In this document: piece by piece, positions 16,503 to 25,657 of the stretch | Layout: each line of letters begins with the position of its first letter | How positions within the stretch are numbered: the first letter of the stretch is position 1 | Source: RUG563 sp045590215 | GTDB lineage: Bacteria; Bacillota; Clostridia; Christensenellales; Aristaeellaceae | Direction of reading: 5' to 3' | NCBI GenBank assembly: GCA_045590215.1 | Contig: JAZNQO010000001.1 | Location: 1-64,000 of the forward strand | DNA length: 64,000 bases | Position numbers and translations under genes: made by a program | Notes under the pieces: generated by a model | Database searches by the model: none | What the model was told of the DNA's origin: nothing | What the model saw: only the letters and a program-made list of their open reading frames with translations

Positions 16503-17299
16503 AACAGCGGATAGACGTGGCCATGACGGCAAGGGGCCTTGCGGACAGCCGGGAAAAAGCCCAGGCGTTAATTATGGCCGGGCAGGTTTATATTGACGAA
16601 AAGAAGGTTTTGAAGGCCAGCGAGCAGGTGACGGAAGAAACCAATATCGTGCTTCGGGGGGCCGGGGAAGCGCATTTTGCCAGCCGGGGTGGACATAAGC
16701 TGGAAAAAGCCATCACTGCCTTTGAAGCAGATGTGACGGATGCCGTGGCTATGGATATCGGGGCGGCTGCCGGCGGGTTTACGGACGTGCTTTTGCGTCA
16801 CGGGGTCAAGCATGTGTATGCCATTGATGTGGGCTATGGGCAGCTGGACTGGAAACTGCGCAACGATGAACGGGTGACGGTTATGGAGCGTACCAATGCA
16901 AGGGCGTTGACGATGGATATGTTCCCCGTCAGGCCGAACCTCACCGTCATGGACGTTTCCTTCATTTCCATCCGGCTCATTTTGCCGGTGGCGGCGGAAA
17001 TCATGGGCGAAAACGGGCGGTTCCTGACGCTGGTGAAGCCCCAGTTTGAGGCCGGAAAAGGGCAGGTTGGCAAAAACGGCGTGGTTCGGGAAAAAGAGAC
17101 CCATGAACGGGTACTGAAGGAGATTTGCCTCTTTGCCCCGTCCTTTGGCTGGCATGTGCATCAGTTGACCTATTCCCCCATCAAAGGCCCGGCCGGGAAC
17201 ATTGAGTTCCTGGCGGATGTGCGCCCCGGCGATGGCGAAATGCTGACGGATGATTATATTAAAGAGCTGGTGCAAAGGGCGCATACGGAGCTGAAATAG
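16499..17299 (+). CDS. tlyA: TlyA family rRNA 2'-O-methyltransferase
   Basis: 266 aa. Residues 1-60 form an S4 RNA-binding domain (RIDVAMTARGLADSREKAQALIMAG); the rest is an FtsJ-type SAM methyltransferase with DIGAAAGGFTDVLL (SAM site), SRGGHKLEKA, VMDVSFIS and LVKPQFE, which supply the K-D-K part of the catalytic tetrad. In Mycobacterium TlyA methylates 16S and 23S rRNA at C1409/C1920; clostridial and bacillary members (YqxC) are less studied. GTG start overlaps the dxs stop; GGAGG is 11 nt upstream. Confidence 0.9.
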   Translation: MKQRIDVAMTARGLADSREKAQALIMAGQVYIDEKKVLKASEQVTEETNIVLRGAGEAHFASRGGHKLEKAITAFEADVTDAVAMDIGAAAGGFTDVLLRHGVKHVYAIDVGYGQLDWKLRNDERVTVMERTNARALTMDMFPVRPNLTVMDVSFISIRLILPVAAEIMGENGRFLTLVKPQFEAGKGQVGKNGVVREKETHERVLKEICLFAPSFGWHVHQLTYSPIKGPAGNIEFLADVRPGDGEMLTDDYIKELVQRAHTELK

Positions 17300-17304
17300 C
17301 ATGT

Positions 17305-17585
17305 AAGTGGAGGGCTCTACCCCCGATCCTTTGGCTGGGACATTCTTCCTGCGCCCAGCAGCGGATGGGGAAGATTTATGGAAAACAGATAAAGGCAAGA
17401 AGAAAGCTCGCTTTCTTTCTTGCCTTTTTTCTTGTTTTGTTGTGCCCGTGGCGATGTTTCTATTCGTTCCTTATAGTTCCGTGCGGAAATAACCACATAG
17501 ATAATAATTGTACTTTCGCAAGGCAGGTGCAGGAGGAAGCCTCCTGCCGAGGGGTACAGGGGACGAGCAGTCCCCTGCTTCGTCG
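17305..17585. repeat. Composite palindromic intergenic repeat, copy 2
   Basis: Homologous throughout to 3051-3385 and again placed between two convergent genes, ending close to the stop of a minus-strand MFS gene. Best-kept blocks: the AGAAAGC/GCTTTCT hairpin, TTGTGCCCGTGGC, GTGCGGA, the GCAGGAGGAAGCCTCCTGC hairpin, CCGAGGGGTACAGGGGA, CAGTCCCCTGCTTCGT. Confidence 0.8.
17391..17430. terminator. Bidirectional terminator
   Basis: Stem AAAGGCAAGAAGAAAGC / GCTTTCTTTCTTGCCTTT with T-run; part of repeat copy 2, serving tlyA and the MFS gene. Confidence 0.8.
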
Positions 17586-17594
17586 CATTCTTTA

Positions 17595-18797
17595 TTAAGA
17601 CGGGTTGTTTTTCTTGGCCATGCGACCCATAAGAAGCAGCGACATAACCAGCACCACCGGGAAGATGATGCCAGAGAGCAGCCCGGCCTGCAGGTTATCC
17701 CCGGCCTGCTGGGAAACAAAGCCCACAATGCCGGGGCCAATTGCACCGCCCAGATCCCCAGCCATGGCAAGCAGGGCAAACATGGCCGTGCCCCCAAGGG
17801 GCATTTTCTGGGAAGAGATGCTGATCGTGCCCGGCCACATGATGGCAACGGTGAAGCCGCAGCAAACGCAGCCCACAAGCCCTACCACCGGGTTATGGGA
17901 AAGTCCGGCCAGCAGATAGCACACAATGCACAGCATCCCGGAGCCCAGCATGAAATGGCTCAAGTCTACCTTATCGCCGAATTTGCCGTAGAACACCCGG
18001 CAGATGCCCATGGTGATGGCAAAGAGGCAGGGGCCGGCCAGATCGCCGATGGTTTTGGAGAGCCCCAGCCCGTCTTCCACAAAGGCGGAAGCCCACTGCG
18101 CCATGGACAGTTCCGAAGCCCCGGCGCAGATCATCAGCACGATGGCAATCCAGAACAGCTTGGTTTTGAACAGCTGGGGAATGGACATGCTCTTGCCCTC
18201 TTCCACCAAGCTCTCAATGGGGCAGGTAGCAAAATTATAGACGTTATAGAGGGGCACCAGTGCCCAGATGCAGGATACGATCCACCAATGCTGCATGCCG
18301 AAGACGGCAAAAAACAGCGTGGACAGCAGGATGACCCCTACGCTGCCCCAGCAATAGAAGGAATGCAGCAGGCTCATGACCTTTTCTTTATGGTCAAAGG
18401 GGCAGGCTTCCACGATGGGGCTGCACAGCACTTCAATCAGGCCGCTGCCGATGGCGTAAATGAAAACGCTGATGATGATGCCGATGAAGGGATTGAAAAA
18501 AATCCGGGGCAAAACGGCCAGCCCAATCAGCCCCAGCCCGGCGGCGATCTGGGAGGTCACAATGGCCTTGCGATAGCCAATTTTATCCACATATTTGGCG
18601 CAGATCAAGTCCACCACCAGTTGGGTCAGGAAAAACACGGAGGGGATCAGGGCGATTTGCCCTAAACTGATCTGAAAATCCTGATGAAACTTCAAGAATA
18701 GAAGTGGCGCAAAATTGGCGCAGATGGCCTGGGTGATGAAGCCCAGATAGCAGGCCAGCAATGTTTTCTTATAATTTTTCTGCATAGGACAGTCCAT
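17595..18797 (-). CDS. MFS transporter, FucP-like
   Basis: 400 aa with about 12 membrane helices. ICAKYVDKIGYRKAIVTSQ (near residue 62) is the helix 2-3 loop; the second-half loop is YGKFGDKVDLSHFM. HSFYCWGSVGVILLS and GGAIGPGIVGFVSQQAGD resemble sugar-proton symporters of the FucP/bypass-of-stop group, so sugar uptake is plausible but unproven. ATG has AGGAAAAGG just upstream; a second in-frame ATG four codons on lacks one. A TATAAT on the minus strand (18829-18824) may be its -10 box. Single gene. Confidence 0.82.
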   Translation of the reverse strand: MDCPMQKNYKKTLLACYLGFITQAICANFAPLLFLKFHQDFQISLGQIALIPSVFFLTQLVVDLICAKYVDKIGYRKAIVTSQIAAGLGLIGLAVLPRIFFNPFIGIIISVFIYAIGSGLIEVLCSPIVEACPFDHKEKVMSLLHSFYCWGSVGVILLSTLFFAVFGMQHWWIVSCIWALVPLYNVYNFATCPIESLVEEGKSMSIPQLFKTKLFWIAIVLMICAGASELSMAQWASAFVEDGLGLSKTIGDLAGPCLFAITMGICRVFYGKFGDKVDLSHFMLGSGMLCIVCYLLAGLSHNPVVGLVGCVCCGFTVAIMWPGTISISSQKMPLGGTAMFALLAMAGDLGGAIGPGIVGFVSQQAGDNLQAGLLSGIIFPVVLVMSLLLMGRMAKKNNPS

Positions 18798-18963
18798 CCT
18801 TTTCCTGTGTTCGATGTAATCCCATTATATCCTATTTCGCAGGGGATTGCACTATCGGAAGGAAGATTTTCTATTCATTTTTTTGCAAAAAGCATCAATA
18901 CCGGAAAAAAGGCTTCAATGTGATGGAAAAGGATGCAAAATTATGGCGGTGGTGTGGCATGGG

Positions 18964-18992
18964 TTGCCCCGAAAAAAAGAAACTGATATAAT
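18964..18992 (+). promoter_or_regulatory. Sigma-A promoter of two-component system 1
   Basis: TTGCCC (18964-18969), 17 bp, TATAAT (18987-18992), 70 bp before the response regulator. Confidence 0.65.
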
Positions 18993-19062
18993 GAATGGGA
19001 CGATAAAAGAAAAGCCGGAATGATGATAGATAAAAGTTCTGGAAGATAAAGGGGCAAGGAAC

Positions 19063-19761
19063 ATGAATAAAAAGAAACTGATATTGATTGCGGACGATGA
19101 AATCGGCATTCACGAATCCCTTCGGGTGTATCTGACGAGGGAGGATTATGAGGTCTATTCCGTTTTCCGGGGGGATGACGTGATGGAGGCTTTTAACCGG
19201 ATGCGGCCGGATCTGGTGATTCTGGACATCATGATGCCGGGTAGAAGCGGCACGCAGGTTTGCGCTGATATAAGGACCAAGTCCATGACCCCCATCATTA
19301 TGCTGACGGCCAAGGGTGAGGAAGTGGATAAGCTACTGGGCTTTGCCCTTGGGGCGGATGATTATATCGTGAAGCCCTTCTCTCCCAGGGAGATTGTCTC
19401 CCGGATTCAGGTGATTTTCCGCAGACTCAATCAAATGCAATCGGAGCCGGAAAAGAATGTGTTGCAGGTTGGGAACACCACCATTGATTTGAAATGCTAT
19501 GAAGTGACGGTGGAAGGGGAAAAGATGTTCCTTTCCCCCAAGGAAGTGGAAATTCTGCACTTGATGGCCAGCCATCCCAGGCAAGTCTTCACAAGGGAAC
19601 AGCTGCTGGATAACATCTGGGGCTTTGATTTCAACGGGGATTCCAGGGTGGTGGATACCTCCATCAAGCGCATCCGCAAAAAGTTGCCGGAGGGCACGGA
19701 TGTGCAGCTGAAAAGCGTATATGGCGTAGGGTATAAGGTGGAGGTGCGTGAGGATGCCTAA
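19063..19761 (+). CDS. OmpR-family response regulator
   Basis: 232 aa. Receiver domain with ADDE near residue 10-13, phosphorylation site D55 (VILDIMMPG), T82 and K104 (VKPF); winged-helix DNA-binding domain from about 130 (LSPKEVEILHLMASHPRQVFTREQLLDNIWG ... VYGVGYKV). It pairs with the histidine kinase whose gene overlaps its 3' end. Targets unknown; a ResD/YycF-like relation is possible but not decidable. Confidence 0.93.
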   Translation: MNKKKLILIADDEIGIHESLRVYLTREDYEVYSVFRGDDVMEAFNRMRPDLVILDIMMPGRSGTQVCADIRTKSMTPIIMLTAKGEEVDKLLGFALGADDYIVKPFSPREIVSRIQVIFRRLNQMQSEPEKNVLQVGNTTIDLKCYEVTVEGEKMFLSPKEVEILHLMASHPRQVFTREQLLDNIWGFDFNGDSRVVDTSIKRIRKKLPEGTDVQLKSVYGVGYKVEVREDA

Positions 19762-21466
19762 ATGGTCATCCTATGTGACCCGGTTTATTTTGCTGCTGAT
19801 TATTTGCATTTTGGTGATCGGCGTATTTGCCTTTGGCCTGAGCACCTATTATTTTACCCAGGTCAACCGGGATGCCCAGTTTACGCTGCTGAAGAATAAT
19901 ATTCAAAGCGCAGAAAAGGTTTTGCAGGGCTATGCCGCAGGGGAAATGGACAAGCAGGAAATCAGGCAGGCTCTCAACTCCCCCCTGAACCCGGACGGGG
20001 TGTTTTACCTGCTGGTGGATGAAGATGGCAAGGTGATTGCCTATTCGGAAGGGGCGGTGCCGTATTTGGCATCCGCCTCTGTGAGCATGCTGCAAAATGC
20101 CATTACCGATGAAGACGGCACCCTGATTTCCGGCGGCGACAGCGGAAAAATGGCCATGGTGGTGGGCAGCAAGACGGAATATGGCTATATTTTTGCCGGC
20201 AGAGCCACCCAGCTGACCGTGAACACGGAAATGTTTTTTCGCAGTAGGCTGCTGCTTTCCATGCTGACGCTTTTATGCTTACTATTGCTTTTGAGCACCT
20301 TTTTTGCCAGAAAGGTTTCAAAGCCGGCCCGGCTGCTTACCGAAACCGCCAGCCGCCTCATTGAAGGGGATGCGGTGGAAATTCCGGAAAACATGCCGGG
20401 CATGGAAATGCGGGAAATTGCTACGGCTTTTAACCATATGAGTGCTACCATCGCTAGAACCATCCGGGAACTGAAATTTGAAAAGGAAAACATGAATTTA
20501 GTATTGGAAGGCCTCAATGAAGGGGTGGTGGCCCTTGACGGCAAAGGAAAGATTCTGCATATCAATGCGGCGGCAAAGGATATGCTGGGGGAAAACACGC
20601 CGGAATTTTTGAGCCTCACCAAAGCCATGCAGGAAGAAGAAACGGAAGGCCGCATCTGGCAGGGACAGCGCATTTTGTATTACAGCATCAGCCGCTTGCC
20701 GGAAGATGATGAGGAAAAATACCGGGGCAAGGTGGCACTTATTCGGGACGTGACCCAGGAAGAGCATCTGGAAAGAACAAGGCGGGATTATGTGGCCAAT
20801 ATTTCCCATGAGCTGCGCACACCGCTGGCCTCTATCCGCGGCCTTTCCGAAGGCTTGCGGGACGGCATGGTGACAGAGGAAGAGGATAAGCAGCGGTATT
20901 ATACCATCATCACCAACGAAGTGACCAGGCTTTCCCGGCTTGTGAATGATTTGCTGGAATTATCCAGCCTGCAGGCAAACCCGGCCTCCTTTGAAATGGA
21001 AACAGTGGACCCCAATGAGCTGATCTGGGAAACCCACGACAGAAACCTGAGCCTCTTTGAGAAAAAAGACATTGCCTTCCTCTGCCAAATGCCACAGGAG
21101 CCGCTCCCCATGATTTGGAGCAACGAAGACAGGCTGTCCCAAGTGCTGACTATATTCCTCGATAACGCCCGGAAGTTTACAGAAAAAGGCGGCAGTGTTT
21201 CGCTGGGGGCGGAAAAGACAGAAAAGGGTGTGCGCTTTTTTGTGCAGGATACGGGCATCGGCATGGATGAAGAAACCATGCGCATGGCCTTTGAGCGTTT
21301 CCATCAGGCGGAAGCCGGGCGCAGCAATAAAGGCAGCGGCCTGGGGCTTTCCATTGCCCGTGAAATCTTTAAGAAAATGGGCGTGGAAATTGAAGTGGCC
21401 AGCACGCCTGGTAAGGGCAGCACCTTTAGCTTTGTGATTCCCTACGGGGAAACAGCCCTGTCATAA
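19754..21466 (+). CDS. Sensor histidine kinase with PAS domain
   Basis: 570 aa from the ATG that has GGAGG 9 nt upstream; the GTG two codons earlier is too close to that site. Two membrane helices (about 9-35 and 166-187) flank a 130-residue extracytoplasmic sensor; then HAMP (SKPARLLTETASRLIEGD), PAS (LVLEGLNEGVVALDGKGKILHINAAA), HisKA with H352 (YVANISHELRTPLASIRG) and HATPase (DNARKFTEK, DTGIGM, GSGLGLSIAREI). Autophosphorylates H352 and passes the phosphate to the overlapping response regulator. Confidence 0.92.
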   Translation: MPKWSSYVTRFILLLIICILVIGVFAFGLSTYYFTQVNRDAQFTLLKNNIQSAEKVLQGYAAGEMDKQEIRQALNSPLNPDGVFYLLVDEDGKVIAYSEGAVPYLASASVSMLQNAITDEDGTLISGGDSGKMAMVVGSKTEYGYIFAGRATQLTVNTEMFFRSRLLLSMLTLLCLLLLLSTFFARKVSKPARLLTETASRLIEGDAVEIPENMPGMEMREIATAFNHMSATIARTIRELKFEKENMNLVLEGLNEGVVALDGKGKILHINAAAKDMLGENTPEFLSLTKAMQEEETEGRIWQGQRILYYSISRLPEDDEEKYRGKVALIRDVTQEEHLERTRRDYVANISHELRTPLASIRGLSEGLRDGMVTEEEDKQRYYTIITNEVTRLSRLVNDLLELSSLQANPASFEMETVDPNELIWETHDRNLSLFEKKDIAFLCQMPQEPLPMIWSNEDRLSQVLTIFLDNARKFTEKGGSVSLGAEKTEKGVRFFVQDTGIGMDEETMRMAFERFHQAEAGRSNKGSGLGLSIAREIFKKMGVEIEVASTPGKGSTFSFVIPYGETALS

Positions 21467-21539
21467 TTTCATGGTTTCATTTTTCAGCCGAATGTGCTAT
21501 ACTAAAATATATTCGGTTTAGAAAGGTTGGAACGCTTTC

Positions 21540-22571
21540 ATGTTTGGGAAATGGGTCAATAATTATTATTACGGCAAAAGCGGCAAGGGGGATTTCCGCA
21601 AGGATGATTTGCCCCAGAACCGCTGGCAGCTGTTTTGGGCCATGCTCCGGGTGCGCTTATCCGGGCTGTGCAGGCTGAACCTGACGGTATTTGCGGTGTG
21701 GCTGCCGCTGATTATATTGATTGGGCGCAGTGTATTGCAGCTGATTGATGGCTTGGCGGTTTTTTCCTTGTATGAGCATTATCTGGCTACCGGAGAGATG
21801 GGCGAGCATTTGACGGCGGAAGCCATCGCCGCCCTTGAAGCGCAGATGAACGGAGCTTCCACGGGTGCTTTGCTGGTGGATCTTTTTCAGGGTACGCTTT
21901 CTTCCTTCTGCCTGTGGTGCATCCCCTGCATTTTGATTACCGGCCCTGTGCAATGTGGCCTTGCCTATGTGAGCCGCAATTGGGCCCGTGACGAACACGC
22001 CTTTGCGTGGAGCGATTTCAAAGACGCCGTGAAGGCCAATTGGAAGCAGGGCTTGGTCATTTCCGGTATCACGTCACTGATGCCCATCATTGTGTACACC
22101 AGCTGGATGTATTACGGCCAGATGGCAGAGCAGAATATGATTTTCATGGTGCCCCAGATGCTGGTGGTGACGATGGCTCTGGTCTGGACGCTGAGCCTTG
22201 TGTTTATGTATCCCATCATTGTGCAGTATGAAGTGAAAACCATGGCCTTGATTAAAAACGGGCTGATGCTGGCCGTTGCCCGGCTGCCCCAGACCGTCGG
22301 CATCCGGCTGCTGACCTTGGTTCCGGCTCTCATTGCCGTTGCGGTATTCTATTTCACCTTCTCCGAGATCAGCCTTCTGATTTTAGCGTTCTATTATATC
22401 CTGATCGGCTTTGCGCTGGTAAGGTTCATTTTTGCCAGTTTCACAAACGGCGTGTTTGATAAGTTCATCAACGCCAAGATGGAAGGTGTGGAAGTGAACC
22501 GGGGCATGGCAACGGATCTGGACGACGATGACGACGATGAGGAAGATGACGAAACCCTGCTTTCCGAATAA
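21540..22571 (+). CDS. DUF624 (YesL-like) membrane protein
   Basis: 343 aa with about five or six membrane helices (for example LTVFAVWLPLIILIGRSVLQL, ILITGPVQCGLAYV, IIVYTSWMYYG, LILAFYYILIGFALVRFIF). The N-terminal block and the FAWSDFKDAVKANWKQG loop suggest DUF624, whose members sit near carbohydrate genes. The C-terminus is a run of acidic residues (DLDDDDDDEEDDETLLSE). ATG after AAAGGTTGG; TATACT at 21498-21503 may be its -10 box. No operon partner in the same sense upstream apart from the two-component pair. Confidence 0.65.
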   Translation: MFGKWVNNYYYGKSGKGDFRKDDLPQNRWQLFWAMLRVRLSGLCRLNLTVFAVWLPLIILIGRSVLQLIDGLAVFSLYEHYLATGEMGEHLTAEAIAALEAQMNGASTGALLVDLFQGTLSSFCLWCIPCILITGPVQCGLAYVSRNWARDEHAFAWSDFKDAVKANWKQGLVISGITSLMPIIVYTSWMYYGQMAEQNMIFMVPQMLVVTMALVWTLSLVFMYPIIVQYEVKTMALIKNGLMLAVARLPQTVGIRLLTLVPALIAVAVFYFTFSEISLLILAFYYILIGFALVRFIFASFTNGVFDKFINAKMEGVEVNRGMATDLDDDDDDEEDDETLLSE

Positions 22572-22667
22572 GGAAAGCAGCAGATGGGAAAACTGCATAC
22601 ACCGGCAGCTTGGCCGGGAATAAGGGCGGCCTGCAAGAGGTCGCCCCTCATGTATGCGGAGGGATTT

Positions 22668-22838
22668 ATGAAGCCGTTATCTGAAGAAGAACGATTGAAA
22701 TATCAGGTAGCCCGTGAACTGGGGCTGATAGAAAAGCTGATGGAGGTTGGCTGGGCAGGGCTCAGCACTTCGGAAAGCGGACGCATCGGCGGCCTTGTGG
22801 GGGCACGGAAACAAAAGCAGCGAAAGGATAAGAAGTAG
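22668..22838 (+). CDS. Small acid-soluble spore protein, alpha/beta type
   Basis: 56 aa from the ATG after GGAGGG. It keeps the alpha/beta SASP pattern: LKYQVARELGL, then WAGLSTSESGRIGGLVG with the conserved Gly-Arg-x-Gly-Gly block, and a basic tail (ARKQKQRKDKK). Such proteins coat DNA in the spore and protect it from UV and heat. It is one of the shorter, divergent forms known from Clostridia (SspF-like). A 9-bp hairpin (22624-22646, GGGCGGCCT/AGGTCGCCC) lies just before its ribosome site. Only 2 nt separate it from the methyltransferase gene. Confidence 0.75.
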   Translation: MKPLSEEERLKYQVARELGLIEKLMEVGWAGLSTSESGRIGGLVGARKQKQRKDKK

Positions 22839-22840
22839 CC

Positions 22841-23584
22841 ATGTATGAAGCGTTTGCAGGGGTTTATGATGGGCTGATGGCGCAGGTGGATTATGAGGCA
22901 TGGGCACAGCATTATCAGGAATTGATGCAGCTGTGCGGTGTGAAAGCGGGTGCCAAGTGCGTGGAATGTGCCTGCGGCACCGGCAGCATCACCCTGCCCC
23001 TGCGCAAAATGGGCTATCAGATGACCGGCGTGGATCTTTCGGAAGAAATGATTGCAAGGGCTATGGAAAAGGCACGATCTGCCGGGCAGATGATTCTCTT
23101 CATCCGGCAGGACATGTGTGAATTGCAATTGCCGAGGAAAACGGAGTGCATCCTCTGCACCTGCGACGGGGTGAATTACCTGACGGAGAAAGAAAAGGTG
23201 CATCAATTTTTCCGGGTGGCGTATACCTTTTTGAAGCCAGGGGGCGCATTGATTTTTGATGTTTCCACGCCTGATAAACTGCAAAACACGCTTGGGAATA
23301 ACACCCTCTTTTGCGATGAAGAGGATTTTGCCTATATCTGGCACAACCGCTTTGACGAAAAAACCATGTGCGTGCAGATGGACTTGAGCATTTTCCAAAA
23401 ACGGGCAGACGGAGCCTTTGACCGCACGGAAGAAAGCCAGAAGCAGCGTGCCCATAGCCGGGAGGAGATAACGGAAGCGTTGGAAGGGGCAGGGTTTTCG
23501 GATATCCGTTTCTTTGGCAATCAGCGCATGACCGCGCCCCGGCAAAAGGACGAAAGATGGCATATATGCGCCGTGAAAAAATAA
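22841..23584 (+). CDS. Class I SAM-dependent methyltransferase
   Basis: 247 aa, Rossmann-type. Motif I VECACGTGSITLPL (about 46-60), acidic residue of motif II GVDLSEEMI, and CTCDGVNYL as motif IV region. Substrate unknown; similar small methyltransferases (YqeM-like, starting MYEAFAGVYDGLM) occur beside ribosome-silencing-factor genes, but those are not here. Placed 2 nt after the spore protein gene, so it may be made during sporulation or read from the upstream promoter. Confidence 0.85.
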   Translation: MYEAFAGVYDGLMAQVDYEAWAQHYQELMQLCGVKAGAKCVECACGTGSITLPLRKMGYQMTGVDLSEEMIARAMEKARSAGQMILFIRQDMCELQLPRKTECILCTCDGVNYLTEKEKVHQFFRVAYTFLKPGGALIFDVSTPDKLQNTLGNNTLFCDEEDFAYIWHNRFDEKTMCVQMDLSIFQKRADGAFDRTEESQKQRAHSREEITEALEGAGFSDIRFFGNQRMTAPRQKDERWHICAVKK

Positions 23585-23591
23585 AAAAGCC

Positions 23592-23620
23592 TTGCGAAAA
23601 GCTGAAAAATCGTGGATAAT
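23592..23620 (+). promoter_or_regulatory. Sigma-A promoter of dnaX
   Basis: TTGCGA (23592-23597), 17 bp, GATAAT (23615-23620), 31 bp before the ATG. Confidence 0.65.
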
Positions 23621-23650
23621 AGGGGCAGCAGAACAAAGGGGGAAAAGGGC

Positions 23651-25255
23651 ATGTATCAGGCACTGTACCGGGTGTGGCGGCCAAAGAAGTTTTCCGATAT
23701 GGTGGGGCAGGAAAGCATTGTAAAAACCCTGTGCAATCAGGTGAGCGCAGGGCGTATTGCCCATGCCTATCTTTTCTGCGGCAGCCGGGGCACCGGCAAA
23801 ACCAGTGCGGCCAAGATCATGGCCCGTGCCATCAACTGTGAAAATCCCCATCACGGCGACCCTTGCGGTGAATGCGCTTCCTGTAAAACCATCGAAAGCG
23901 ATGCTTCCTTTGACGTTTATGAAATGGACGCAGCCAGCAACAGCCGGGTGGAGGAAATCCGGGAGCTGCTGGAGAAGGTGGATTATCCGCCCCAATTTGG
24001 CAAATATAAAGTGTATATCATCGACGAAGTGCATATGCTGTCAAATTCTGCGTTCAATGCGCTGCTCAAAACGTTGGAAGAGCCGCCGGAATATATGGTG
24101 TTCATTCTGGCCACCACCGAACCGCAGAAACTGCCCTCCACCATCCTTTCCCGGTGCCAGCGGTATGATTTCGGACGCTTCACCGAAAGCCAGATTGCCG
24201 GGCATTTGCAAAAAGTGGCTACGGAAAGCGGCGTGGAAGCGGAAGCGGAAGCATTGGCCTTGATTGCACGGGCGGCAGAGGGCGGCATGCGTGATGCCCT
24301 GTCCATCCTGGATATGTGCATCGGCGGTGGCGAAAAGGTGACGGAAGAAAGCGTGCGCAGCGTGCTGGGCACGGCGGATAAGGCTTTTTTGTTCCAGTTC
24401 GGCGACGCTCTTTGCGAAAAAGAGGGCGGCAAGGCACTAAGGCTGATTGATAAAATGATGATGGATGGCCGGGATGTGCAGGTGTTTTTGAAGGATCTGT
24501 CGGCGCATTTGCGGCTGCTGATGGCGGCAAGGCTTTGCGGCGTGGATGAAACGATTCCTGGTCTTGGGGGCGAAGCAGGCAAGCGGTATGTAGCACAGGC
24601 CCAGAAATTTTCTCACGAGCGGCTGCTGCGTGCGCTGGAGCTTTGCATGAAGGCGGAGGCGGACACAAGATGGGCGTCTTCCGGACGCAGCGTGCTGGAA
24701 ATCTTTGCCCTGCGGGTGTGCGAACAGCCGGAGGAAAGGGATTATGAAGCCCTGCTGGAGCGTATCAGCGAACTGGAAATGAAAATCGAAGAGCTGGAAA
24801 AACGGGGCGTGGCGGCCCCGGCACCGGGCGGTGATTTCGTCCCGAAGGTGCAAAAGCGCACGGAGCGGCCTGCCCAGCAGCCTATCACCGAAACCCCGGT
24901 GCCGGAGGGCAGCAAGGCTCCAAAGGACGTATGGAACGATGCGCTGAAAGCTTTGCGGCGGAATGCGCCGATGGTGTTCGGCCCCTTGAGCCGGGCGAAG
25001 TACGGCGGCTACCAGGATGGGCTGTTCAAAGCCATTTTTGCCAAGGAAGACGAGTTTTTCGTGACGATGCTGGCAGCGGATGAGCGGCGGAAGCTGGTGG
25101 AAGATGCGCTGAACCAATCGGGCGGCACGAACGCCCGGTTTGAAGCAGTGCTGGCAAAACCGGTGGCAGACCCCCAAGCGCAGAAAAGGAACGAAGATAA
25201 CCTGGATGCCCTCATCAACACCTTTGGCCGGGACAAAATTCAGATTGATGAATAA
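23651..25255 (+). CDS. dnaX: DNA polymerase III subunit gamma/tau
   Basis: 534 aa. Clamp-loader ATPase: P-loop GSRGTGKT (44-51), four-cysteine zinc site C63-x8-C72-x2-C75-x2-C78, Walker B VYIIDEVHMLS, sensor 1 ATTEPQKLPSTILSRCQRYDF. Domain III and a short tau-like tail (EISELEMKIEELEKRG coiled coil, then a DnaE/helicase-binding-like region) follow. Start ATG at 23651 gives the normal MYQALYRVWRPK terminus; an upstream in-frame ATG is less likely. Unlike many Bacillota it is not followed by ebfC/yaaK and recR. Confidence 0.95.
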   Translation: MYQALYRVWRPKKFSDMVGQESIVKTLCNQVSAGRIAHAYLFCGSRGTGKTSAAKIMARAINCENPHHGDPCGECASCKTIESDASFDVYEMDAASNSRVEEIRELLEKVDYPPQFGKYKVYIIDEVHMLSNSAFNALLKTLEEPPEYMVFILATTEPQKLPSTILSRCQRYDFGRFTESQIAGHLQKVATESGVEAEAEALALIARAAEGGMRDALSILDMCIGGGEKVTEESVRSVLGTADKAFLFQFGDALCEKEGGKALRLIDKMMMDGRDVQVFLKDLSAHLRLLMAARLCGVDETIPGLGGEAGKRYVAQAQKFSHERLLRALELCMKAEADTRWASSGRSVLEIFALRVCEQPEERDYEALLERISELEMKIEELEKRGVAAPAPGGDFVPKVQKRTERPAQQPITETPVPEGSKAPKDVWNDALKALRRNAPMVFGPLSRAKYGGYQDGLFKAIFAKEDEFFVTMLAADERRKLVEDALNQSGGTNARFEAVLAKPVADPQAQKRNEDNLDALINTFGRDKIQIDE

Positions 25256-25620
25256 AATTCCATTCAATCAAAACAATCTGTCACAATGAAATTTTTTCAT
25301 CAACATTACAAAAAACGAACCTAAAAAATAATCCGTTTCCGGGCTAGGGCATCAGCCGCCCCGGCGGAGCGATAGCATCCGATGAAAATGAAAAAGGGCG
25401 TAAGAAAGTTACCTTTCGATTCGTCCTTTTTTTTTTTCAAAGAGCCCGGAAATACGCACGATATCCTAACCTAAAACAGGCGCACATTTTTTATCTTTTC
25501 CCCCCACATTGCCTGCCGGAGTCCAGAGGATGAGATCCTTTGGTGCGGGGGAGCTGCGCTGGCCTCTGCATCGTTCCACACACAGCAATATTCGCCCTTT
25601 TCAAGCCGGATGATTTGCGG
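25256..25620. other. Intergenic stretch between dnaX and recD2
   Basis: About 400 bp without a gene. It holds the dnaX terminator, TTTCCGGGCT and GCCCGGAAAT blocks that recall the 37-kb repeat region, and the recD2 promoter. Short ORFs here lack ribosome sites. Confidence 0.6.
25393..25437 (+). terminator. Terminator after dnaX
   Basis: Imperfect stem AAGGGCG..GAAAG / CTTTC..CGTCCTT (one G-T pair) followed by a run of 11 or more T. Confidence 0.7.
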
Positions 25621-25626
25621 TATAAT
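25598..25626 (+). promoter_or_regulatory. Sigma-A promoter of recD2 operon
   Basis: TTTTCA (25598-25603), 17 bp, perfect TATAAT (25621-25626), 32 bp before the start. Confidence 0.65.
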
Positions 25627-25657
25627 AAAAGAACGAATAGAAAGAAAGGATGCGCCT

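Noticed and set aside
25256..25657. Search for SRP RNA or other structured RNA next to dnaX
   Set aside because: No GGAAGG..AGCAG-type SRP core, T-box or riboswitch motif found by eye; only a terminator and a promoter.
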